Made by a program: the position numbers and the translations under genes. A stretch of 64,000 bases of DNA from Salinimonas marina (GTDB taxonomy: Bacteria; Pseudomonadota; Gammaproteobacteria; Enterobacterales; Alteromonadaceae). Shown one piece after another: positions 49,210 through 56,373 of the stretch. Within the stretch, counting starts at the first letter, position 1. Each line of letters begins with the position of its first letter. Where the stretch lies: the NCBI RefSeq assembly GCF_015644725.1, contig NZ_CP064795.1, positions 2,974,501-3,038,500 of the forward strand. The letters run 5' to 3'. The notes under the pieces were generated by a model. The model had not been told where the DNA came from. It ran no database searches and worked only from the letters and a program-made list of their open reading frames with translations.

Positions 49210-50407
49210 CTTTTCTTTTACACCCCAAAACCGTGAGATAAATAAATGGAACTAAAACGAAGATAATACTTTTCATAAATTGGGGTGTATAACCTCTGGA
49301 AATATAATAGTAACCAAATAGCACTGCAACTAAACCAACACCGACATTTCTTATAGCAACATTATCAACACAAGTGAAAAACCTTGTAAAAAAGGAAACT
49401 ATAAACCCTAAAAATATAGTCATAGGAATAGCGAAATAATAACCACCCATCATTAAATACTCACCAAAAAAAGGGTAAGTTGTAGCTGAATTACGTCCTT
49501 GATGACTACGAAGCCCTTCAAGTACTAGATAAATTTGCTTACCAACATCTTTATCGGGATAAATAAATCGCGGAATGAAATCAATAACAACATCAAACAG
49601 AGGCTGCGCATAAACGAAATAGCTATTAGCGACTACAAAAGTATTTATAGATATGATGCCAAAAATAATATTTGAATCTGATAAGAAACCGTAAAGTACA
49701 TCCTCGAAACCGCTGTTACCTAGCTGCGCTATATCTAACCCAGAAAATTTAACCCTTGTTAACGTTATTATTGAAAAGAAGGCAAGTAAGACTGATGAAT
49801 ATAAGCCCAAATAAAAATATCTACCCCCGCCTTTCATAGTGAGGAACTGGTGCACTAATAACGGTAAAAATAGTATTATCAATTTATATCTAAAACCAAC
49901 AAAAGCACAATAAAATACAAATAAAACCAAACTTATTAGGAAAAGCTTTTTATGATCAAGGATAAGCAAATAAAATAAAGCAACAAGTAAAAGGTCAGAC
50001 ACCTGATAGGAAATAAGGAAGAATGAGCTACGCAAATCTTTATTTACATAGACGTAAGCGCAACACAAAACACCCAAAGCATAAAACTTGAAGTTAAGCT
50101 TTTTAACTGGATAAATATTATCGAAACAAACTACATCCTTATGAGACTTAGAGACACAAATTAATACATAACTTGTGTTTAGCAAAGCAATAAAACTAGC
50201 AAAAATTAATGAATTAAAAGGTATTTCACTACTCCAATTAATTCCTGCGAAGTATCCATTGTGGACATTAAGCCAATATAATGGGCCTAATACAGCATAA
50301 TATACCCCACTTAAAGAAGTAATAAAGGGAAAAACTCTATAAATCGGGCTTAACTTTAGAGATAAAAATAAGCTAATTAAGATAATTAACAAACTAGATG
50401 AAATCAT
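49202..50407 (-). CDS. Polysaccharide polymerase, Wzy-like
   Basis: A 401-residue integral membrane protein with ten or more hydrophobic segments and one larger hydrophilic loop (about 260-310, RFIYPDKDVGKQIYLVLEGL), the layout of Wzy polymerases. Sequence identity between Wzy families is always low, so the call rests on topology plus place: between an acetyltransferase and a glycosyltransferase, two genes after the flippase, in a Wzx/Wzy-type operon. It would join repeat units in the periplasm. Confidence 0.75.
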   Translation of the reverse strand: MISSSLLIILISLFLSLKLSPIYRVFPFITSLSGVYYAVLGPLYWLNVHNGYFAGINWSSEIPFNSLIFASFIALLNTSYVLICVSKSHKDVVCFDNIYPVKKLNFKFYALGVLCCAYVYVNKDLRSSFFLISYQVSDLLLVALFYLLILDHKKLFLISLVLFVFYCAFVGFRYKLIILFLPLLVHQFLTMKGGGRYFYLGLYSSVLLAFFSIITLTRVKFSGLDIAQLGNSGFEDVLYGFLSDSNIIFGIISINTFVVANSYFVYAQPLFDVVIDFIPRFIYPDKDVGKQIYLVLEGLRSHQGRNSATTYPFFGEYLMMGGYYFAIPMTIFLGFIVSFFTRFFTCVDNVAIRNVGVGLVAVLFGYYYISRGYTPQFMKSIIFVLVPFIYLTVLGCKRKDV

Positions 50408-50937
50408 TTTTTAAAACAGGCTATATAGCTTACATTTTCAGTAGGATTGTAATTCAATCCCTTAACTCTAGTGCCTATTAATTTAGCAGGGTTAGATGCC
50501 AAAATGCTATAAGGCGGATAGTTTTTAGTGACCACTGATGAAGCTGCAACGACTGTTCCTTCAGATATTTTCACACCGGGAAGAACCAGGCAATTCGTAG
50601 CCAACCACGCATAGTCACAAATTTCAATCTTATCCGATATATTTGGCCAGGCACTGTGGCTAATGTCATGACTTCCTGTAAGTAGATTCACTTTAGAATT
50701 AATGACAACCCTATCACCAATTATCACTTTATTATGAAGGGCAATATTAACTTCTTTGTCTATATAGCAGTAATCTCCTACTACAAGATTTTTAGCCTTA
50801 TTTATAGGCACCTTACAATTAACAATAGAACCGGCACCTATCTTAGCGCCTAGACTACGTAGCCAGAGTACTTTATACTTATAACAAAAGAAATTAGGTA
50901 TATTGAAAAGTATCTTTCCTATATTCTTAATAATCAC
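50404..50937 (-). CDS. Hexapeptide-repeat acyltransferase
   Basis: A 177-residue left-handed beta-helix acyltransferase: LGAKIGAGSIVNCKVPI, LTGSHDISHSAWPNISD with a likely catalytic histidine, ICDYAWLATNCLVLPGVKISEGTVVAASSVVTK and the closing NPAKLIGTR. Probably acetylates a sugar of the repeat unit. It is the second acetyltransferase of this operon. Overlaps wzx (ATGA) and wzy by 4 bases each. Confidence 0.84.
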   Translation of the reverse strand: MIIKNIGKILFNIPNFFCYKYKVLWLRSLGAKIGAGSIVNCKVPINKAKNLVVGDYCYIDKEVNIALHNKVIIGDRVVINSKVNLLTGSHDISHSAWPNISDKIEICDYAWLATNCLVLPGVKISEGTVVAASSVVTKNYPPYSILASNPAKLIGTRVKGLNYNPTENVSYIACFKK

Positions 50938-52193
50938 GTTGGCTCCTTCGAGGAAAATATCTCCAATTTTGTTCCATTTTTAAAAACACATATATAAATA
51001 ATAAAAATTTCAAAAACCGCAACCGAACAAACTGCTTTTTGGAGAGGAAGAGAAATAGATGATAAGTAAAAACCTAGAAGTGACGTAGCGTAAATAAGAA
51101 ATAATTTTATAGCAAAATCGTCGTGTTTATTACTTGCCATTAGTAGCACCCAATCTGTTTGCCATATACCATTTAAAACTGCTATAAACAATAAAGATGT
51201 GAATAGCTCTCTATCAAAGTAAAAATCCCTTCCGAGCCAGAGATAAACTGCTAGCTCTGCAAAAATCAGCAGTACTATAGAGCTTATACACAAAAGTAAA
51301 AAGGAAATGTTACGGCATTCATGAACTTTAATTTTTAGGTTTTTAACATCAGAATTTCCGTATAACACACTAAACCTCGGCCAATACGCCTTATTAATAA
51401 CTGCTAGTAGCTGAGTCATGAATCTAGTTAAAGTTCTGTACGCATTAAACAAAATTAAAAGTGCGTCTGAATATATTACCGACACAACATATGTAATGCC
51501 TTGTACTGATAGAATATTACTCAATGAAAAGGAACTGAAGAGAATAGATTTTCTATAAAACCTTTTAATAAATATAATATCAAAAGAACTTTTCTTGAAA
51601 ATAACTTTTCTATTAAACCTACTAGAATATGCCGCTAGAAATATAGTCAGTGCAAGGCGAGTAATAAAAAGTGAAATTGCCATTGGTAAAATTTCTTGCG
51701 TAAATATTAATAAAAAAACGCTGACCAACCACTCTATAAGTCTTATTGAGTTTATTAAGAAAAGAAATTCGTGGTAAACATCATTTATTTTAAACTTCAA
51801 CTCTATGAATGGATTGTAGAGCGAAATCGCACCCCAACAAATCAACGAAACCATCGCTGAATAATTATTTATTTCGCCCACTAGCAGAGTAACTAGCAAT
51901 AAAGCTGCAGCTATAACTATCAATACAAAACAGGTAAAAAAAATTGCTGTCGTATAAATCGCTCGCTTAACACTTCTTTTATAATTTTTATAATTTATAA
52001 AGATATCATTACACATTACATATGAAAACCCAATATCGCTAGCAGCTATGTATGCCGGAAATAGACTTACAACAATCCAATCAGCATAATCCTTCTCACC
52101 AAGATAGCTTAGGAGTAAAGGTATTGAAACTACAGGTATAATTGAGTTAATAATTTGCGCGTATAAACCAGCAACTATATTTTTCTTGATCAC
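50934..52193 (-). CDS. Polysaccharide flippase, Wzx-like
   Basis: A 419-residue membrane protein with about twelve hydrophobic segments and the MATE/PST-superfamily opening (NSIIPVVSIPLLLSYLGEKDYADWIVVSLFPAYIAASDIGFS). It would turn lipid-linked repeat units across the inner membrane. Very AT-rich. It overlaps the acyltransferase by 4 bases and starts 1 base after the pyruvyl transferase stop. Confidence 0.83.
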   Translation of the reverse strand: MIKKNIVAGLYAQIINSIIPVVSIPLLLSYLGEKDYADWIVVSLFPAYIAASDIGFSYVMCNDIFINYKNYKRSVKRAIYTTAIFFTCFVLIVIAAALLLVTLLVGEINNYSAMVSLICWGAISLYNPFIELKFKINDVYHEFLFLINSIRLIEWLVSVFLLIFTQEILPMAISLFITRLALTIFLAAYSSRFNRKVIFKKSSFDIIFIKRFYRKSILFSSFSLSNILSVQGITYVVSVIYSDALLILFNAYRTLTRFMTQLLAVINKAYWPRFSVLYGNSDVKNLKIKVHECRNISFLLLCISSIVLLIFAELAVYLWLGRDFYFDRELFTSLLFIAVLNGIWQTDWVLLMASNKHDDFAIKLFLIYATSLLGFYLSSISLPLQKAVCSVAVFEIFIIYICVFKNGTKLEIFSSKEPT

Positions 52194-52194
52194 A

Positions 52195-53058
52195 TTAGTA
52201 CCTGGAAAAATATTCTGAAATTGCCGCTTCGAAACGTTCTTTCATAATTTCTAGTTGCCCTTCTTCAACTAATACTAGCTCCTTATCATTGCTGAGTATG
52301 ATAGATTTTATTTTTTTCATATACTCTTCATTGATTGCTACACCTTTCCTTCTCGGCTCCAGAAACTTTTTAAATTTACCCCGCGTAGCTATATATCTTA
52401 AACTCGGCACTGCCGGCTTTTCTAAGTTTATTATGGAACTATTATCTATGTTTAATGAACGATAAAAATCCTGCCATTTCTTCATTTCTAAGTTTACATA
52501 CAAGGATAAAGGTAGAAACGGTTTTCTGTAAGCTGCAGCTACAATTGCACCATGTAAAGATTCTGTTATTACAAACTTTGCAGATTTAATATGAGCTATG
52601 TATGTATAAATATCGCTTGCTGGGTCTAAAAACTTAATATCTTCGTCTTCATAACCCTCGAAATCCCATAATTCACAAGTAGTATGATGTAAGGCAACCA
52701 CTATTTTTTCTTCATTTAGCTCTAATTTATTAAACTTTTCTAAATATGGTAAATAAAGCGCAGGATCGCCTATTACTTTATCCTCAGCTATCTCTAACTT
52801 CTCCGCAGTAAGGGGCCCACGAACCCCTATTATATCTACCGAGCCAACATCGATGTTCAACGCTTCACCATATCCATAACCGGATCCAAAAATAATTGAG
52901 TCGGTGATTTTACCGTGTACATTGTTTAGCAAAGTTCCTATGCCATAAAATTTCTTTCCATTATTTAGATAATGACTTCCTAATACATCTTTAAAGAAAG
53001 GTATATTAAGATCATCACCAAAGTTCCCTCTCCAATCTTTGTGATAAACATGCTTCAT
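52195..53058 (-). CDS. Polysaccharide pyruvyl transferase family protein
   Basis: A 287-residue cytoplasmic protein with the family features: N-terminal NFGDDLNIPFFKDVLG, GVRGPLTAEKL, DPALYLPYL and the C-terminal ESLHGAIVAAAYRKP. Members add a ketal pyruvate to a sugar from phosphoenolpyruvate, giving the polymer negative charge (compare WcaK in colanic acid). Overlaps the upstream glycosyltransferase by 4 bases. Confidence 0.86.
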   Translation of the reverse strand: MKHVYHKDWRGNFGDDLNIPFFKDVLGSHYLNNGKKFYGIGTLLNNVHGKITDSIIFGSGYGYGEALNIDVGSVDIIGVRGPLTAEKLEIAEDKVIGDPALYLPYLEKFNKLELNEEKIVVALHHTTCELWDFEGYEDEDIKFLDPASDIYTYIAHIKSAKFVITESLHGAIVAAAYRKPFLPLSLYVNLEMKKWQDFYRSLNIDNSSIINLEKPAVPSLRYIATRGKFKKFLEPRRKGVAINEEYMKKIKSIILSNDKELVLVEEGQLEIMKERFEAAISEYFSRY

Positions 53059-54185
53059 TCTTCTGATAAAACCCTTGTCAAAATTCTTTCCGCGGCCTTT
53101 CCAGGACTGTAGTATTCAATTTTATTTCGGACTGCTACACATAGTTCTTCATAGTCAACTTTGCTTGCTGTTATTAATTTCAATTTGGTTTCTAATTTTT
53201 CCATATTACAAGGATTTAAGCTTTGTTTTTCTTCTTTTATAACTAAATCTAGGTAGCACCCACAATAGGTGCTTATTATGGCTGGGCAATAGTTGTAATA
53301 AGCTTCATTCACCACTAAACCCCAAGGTTCAGATGTACTTGGTAAAATAAGGATAGTCGCATCGAGTAAGCATTCTGCAATTTCTTTCTGTTTCCTGGCC
53401 CCTTTAAAAACTATATTCTCGGAACTATACTGTTTTTCAAGGCTCGCTCTTTCATCACCTTCACCAACTACAACTAGTCGCCAATTATTTTCAAAGTAGG
53501 TGTTTGTCTTACACCAACTCATAAGACTAGCTAGATTTTTTTCTTTTGAAATCCTGCCTACATAAAGTAAATTTTTCCTATTGTACAATCCTTCTGATTT
53601 TCTTTTGATAACTTCCCTTTTGTCTAGACCAGTATCAAATTCTACAGCCGCGCTAATCGGATAAGTGATCTTATCTTTCGAAATATACTTAGAAATATAT
53701 CGTGCACTAGCCTCTCCATAAGCAAACACCCCATTAACAAATAAAAAAAATATTTTTTTTGCTATTTCTTTTATTAGAACTTCGGGCTTGTCTAACTCAG
53801 TTGAGTCACAGAAAACATAAATAGATTGCCTTTTTACAAAGGCCGCAAATAACATAAACCAATATTCTAACTTATGATATCCAGGCAGTATTACTATATT
53901 CGCATTTGACTTATATATTTTATTTACGAGCTTTATGACCTTTTTTAATTTTGGTACATCTTCGTAATAATCATCAAATAAGAGTTCGTAAGGATAATTT
54001 ATACCCTTAAACGAATCCTGCTCCATGCCTTTTCTAATAATTTCAGAACGCGCGATTTGTATTACAGAGACCTTCACATCAAAATTGGTAGCTTTCTTAA
54101 ATAAGTTTTCGAAAACCTTATTTTTGTACCCTGCCCATAATATATTATGATATACATCTATACGGATAGCTTTACCTTCTTTCAT
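53055..54185 (-). CDS. Glycosyltransferase, GT4
   Basis: A 376-residue GT-B transferase: YVGRISKEKNLASLMSW opens the nucleotide-sugar domain, and ATILILPSTSEPWGLVVNEAYYN contains the E-x7-E donor motif. AT-rich. Its ATG overlaps the stop of the HprK-like gene (ATGA), so the two are translated in a coupled way. Sugar specificity unknown. Confidence 0.86.
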   Translation of the reverse strand: MKEGKAIRIDVYHNILWAGYKNKVFENLFKKATNFDVKVSVIQIARSEIIRKGMEQDSFKGINYPYELLFDDYYEDVPKLKKVIKLVNKIYKSNANIVILPGYHKLEYWFMLFAAFVKRQSIYVFCDSTELDKPEVLIKEIAKKIFFLFVNGVFAYGEASARYISKYISKDKITYPISAAVEFDTGLDKREVIKRKSEGLYNRKNLLYVGRISKEKNLASLMSWCKTNTYFENNWRLVVVGEGDERASLEKQYSSENIVFKGARKQKEIAECLLDATILILPSTSEPWGLVVNEAYYNYCPAIISTYCGCYLDLVIKEEKQSLNPCNMEKLETKLKLITASKVDYEELCVAVRNKIEYYSPGKAAERILTRVLSEE

Positions 54186-55081
54186 TTTAGACTTTCTTCT
54201 ATTAGCGCTGCGCTTGAAGTTTTTTTAGTAAACATTGCTGTTAATATATTAATTATTGCCGTAACTCTTTCTTTTTCAATATTAAAACACTTTGGAATAT
54301 CGCCTATTATCGAATTACCTATCATATTTAGAATAAAATTACCCATGTCATTTGATTTTTCGTAACCTTCTCGCTCCAGAAAAAGTATCTCATGTAAAGG
54401 AGCTTTGTAAGTGTGATTATGAAAATTGTACTCAAGCTTGTTAAAACTATTGTGCACCTTTTTTATTTTTTTAATTTTACATCTTGTAGTTATTAGCTCT
54501 GAACTATCTGGCCACAATCTCAATTTATTCCAGCTTGGATATACAATAGTTTCTTCTAAACTTGAATATATAGCTGTCATATCATCAGTTAATATTTCAC
54601 CACCGATTTTCGCTAACTTGAGACAAGTAGTACTTTTTCCTATACCGCTCGGGCCAACTATCAACAAGGTTTTATTCTTAAGTGTTAAAGCATTCCCATG
54701 AATACAAATCACCCCTTTCATCTCCAGCCAAATAGCGAGGCCGATAGATTGAAAGTAATGATCCGGGCCGGTACCACTGACCCATTCGATATGGATTTCA
54801 TCATCGTAATAGGTAAAGGTGCCTTTGCCCTGGCATTCAACATACAGAGTCCAGTGACCATTGATTTTTTGTAATGCAAAGTGGGTTTTATAGCGCGCGC
54901 CCTGGTCGATAAATTCCCAGGCAGGTGCAATTGGCATCGTAAAGTCAGGGATAGTTTTTACTGACACGCCTAAGGTATAGGGCAGGTCTGTTTCAGGCTT
55001 TGTAGTGCCTATTTTATATGGCTGGACGCCATGCAGAGGGTGTTCGGCTTGCTTGAAGAAGTCCGTTTCAAACTGATCCAT
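54182..55081 (-). CDS. HprK-like P-loop kinase at the head of the EPS operon
   Basis: A 299-residue protein with an N-terminal region lacking a clear motif and an HPr-kinase-like ATPase core: MKGVICIHGNALTLKNKTLL, Walker A GPSGIGKST (143-151) and the acidic GGEILTDDMTA. HprK-like kinases occur in lasso-peptide clusters, where some phosphorylate the precursor, and in PqqD/PEP-CTERM and EPS loci. Here it is coupled to an EPS glycosyltransferase but lies just after the lasso precursor and a terminator, so either role is possible. Base composition changes abruptly near codon 121 (about 54720): host-like before, AT-rich after. This suggests a recombination joint inside the gene. Confidence 0.78.
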   Translation of the reverse strand: MDQFETDFFKQAEHPLHGVQPYKIGTTKPETDLPYTLGVSVKTIPDFTMPIAPAWEFIDQGARYKTHFALQKINGHWTLYVECQGKGTFTYYDDEIHIEWVSGTGPDHYFQSIGLAIWLEMKGVICIHGNALTLKNKTLLIVGPSGIGKSTTCLKLAKIGGEILTDDMTAIYSSLEETIVYPSWNKLRLWPDSSELITTRCKIKKIKKVHNSFNKLEYNFHNHTYKAPLHEILFLEREGYEKSNDMGNFILNMIGNSIIGDIPKCFNIEKERVTAIINILTAMFTKKTSSAALIEESLK

Positions 55082-55243
55082 GTACTTATCCGTGTACCTA
55101 TCCAGGTAATGTCTAGTGTGCTTAAACTGGCTTGCTTAAACTACTGATCCATTTTCTCAGATATTGAGTAGGATTGTAACGTTAATTATGCATCAAATTG
55201 CCACATCTTCAGCATTTTTGCCGAGTGATTTGTCAGCTCGATC

Positions 55244-55272
55244 AAAAAAGCCAGCAGGATGCTGGCTTTTTT
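55244..55272. terminator. Intrinsic terminator after the lasso precursor gene
   Basis: GCCAGC-aggat-GCTGGC with six A's on one side and six T's on the other. On the minus strand it lies 13 bases beyond the lasso precursor stop and separates it from the HprK-like gene. It should give a short, abundant precursor message and limited read-through into the EPS operon. Confidence 0.9.
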
Positions 55273-55285
55273 GGCACCGAAGCGA

Positions 55286-55441
55286 TTAACCCTGAAAAGG
55301 ATTTTGCTTGGTTTGTCCGCCTTGCTCGTCAGGAATGCTACCTGCAAATCCTTCGGTTAGCTCGGCTAATGTACCTACGCGTTCCAGCTGTGGTTTTTCA
55401 TAGCTGCGTTTTTGCTTAGTTACCGTGGTTGAATCGTCCAT
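55286..55441 (-). CDS. Lasso peptide precursor (A), microcin J25-like core
   Basis: A 51-residue ribosomal peptide. The leader (1-30) holds Y14, P17, L19, G23, L28 and T29, i.e. Y-x2-P-x-L-x3-G-x4-L-T. Counted from the cleavage point these are Tyr-17, Pro-14, Leu-12 and Thr-2, the positions known to be read by B1 proteins and the leader protease. The core should begin at Gly31 with GFAGSIPDEQ and end with NPFQG at residue 51. Gly1 can close a ring on Asp8 (or Glu9); Phe19 and Gln20 are possible plug residues. Microcin J25 is also 21 residues, starts G-G-A-G-H-V-P-E with a Gly1-Glu8 ring and ends F-Y-G. AAGGAAGG precedes the ATG and overlaps the stop of the PEP-CTERM gene 10 bases upstream. 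Confidence 0.9.
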   Translation of the reverse strand: MDDSTTVTKQKRSYEKPQLERVGTLAELTEGFAGSIPDEQGGQTKQNPFQG

Positions 55442-55451
55442 TTTTCCTTCC

Positions 55452-56096
55452 TTAAGCATTTTTTTTACGGCCGAAACCGATAAATGCCAATCCTAATGCA
55501 AAGATACTTGCTGTTGCTGGCGCTGAAACCGCAACCATGTCAGTATCGATAAGAAATTCCAGTGTACCAGACTGAGCAAATAACTCATCTGAAATTCCAT
55601 TAATCAGCAAACCACCAAAAAGTTCGTCTTCTACATTGTTGGTATAGCTGGCTACCGCAAAATCTACATCGTCCAGATAGCCTCGTCCCGGGCCAGAACC
55701 GTTGGCACTGGCATCACCCTCGGCAGTATCGAACACGACATTGCCGGCAAACGCGTCGATAAAAATCGACTGTATGCCAACACCCGTAAATTCAAAATCA
55801 AATGTCCACAGACCCAGAGGTAAACTTGCATCGGCGGGGGTTTCAGAGATGGTATTACCCTGCTGTACCAGTGACCAGTCAGAACCAAACACACCACCTA
55901 CAAATCCTTCCTGATAATCCGGGCCAGGATCGGTAGCAAGGGTTTGCCATAGTAGGGTTTCGGTAGAGGCATCACTGTAGGTGACCGTTACCGACATGTC
56001 TGTCATGTCGGCGCCGGTGACGGTTTCGATATAACTTGCTGAGGCTTGGCTGCTTGCCAGAAGTGCAAATGCACCAAAAATTGCAGACTTTTTCAT
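55452..56096 (-). CDS. PEP-CTERM-like exported protein upstream of the lasso precursor
   Basis: A 214-residue secreted protein: signal peptide (MKKSAIFGAFALLASSQASA), a beta-rich acidic body without cysteines, and a C-terminal sorting tail (VSAPATASIFALGLAFIGFGRKKNA). This tail has a proline-containing motif, one hydrophobic helix and a basic end, like PEP-CTERM domains handled by exosortase. No exosortase is in the window. The frame is open 24 codons upstream, but ATG 56096 has AAGGA and starts the signal peptide. The lasso precursor follows after 10 bases, so both are probably on one message. Function unknown. Confidence 0.8.
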   Translation of the reverse strand: MKKSAIFGAFALLASSQASASYIETVTGADMTDMSVTVTYSDASTETLLWQTLATDPGPDYQEGFVGGVFGSDWSLVQQGNTISETPADASLPLGLWTFDFEFTGVGIQSIFIDAFAGNVVFDTAEGDASANGSGPGRGYLDDVDFAVASYTNNVEDELFGGLLINGISDELFAQSGTLEFLIDTDMVAVSAPATASIFALGLAFIGFGRKKNA

Positions 56097-56373
56097 TCCA
56101 TTTTCCTTGTCCAAAGTGCGTGATCCGCGAGCATCTTTTATTTTACTGACTTGGCTTACAAAAATCATGCCTTTATTTTTTTATTATTGTAAATCATATC
56201 TTTAGAATTCTATAAATGAGTATCTAAGGTCATTTGAGCGCCCTCTCAGCATAAAATGTAAAGAAAGCTGACAATAATGGTCAACGCCCTTAGCATTGTG
56301 GTTGAGATGTAGTTCCTTCGTAATTTCAGGTGTAGAATGCTTTTAACTATCAGACTTCGCACGGACGCCAGCT
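56097..56373. promoter_or_regulatory. Divergent promoter region of PEP-CTERM/lasso precursor and lasso cyclase
   Basis: An AT-rich region from which the precursor message (minus) and the cyclase (plus) diverge. For the cyclase, CTGACA (56268-56273) with a 17-base spacer to TAGCAT (56291-56296) is a fair sigma-70 candidate. For the minus strand, TTTACA followed 18 bases later by CATGAT is a weak candidate. No dyad large enough to name an operator was seen. Confidence 0.4.

Noticed and set aside
55198..55419. A 73-codon plus-strand open frame opposite the lasso precursor
   Set aside because: No ribosome site, and it crosses the terminator; the minus strand shows a motif-bearing gene with good initiation signals.
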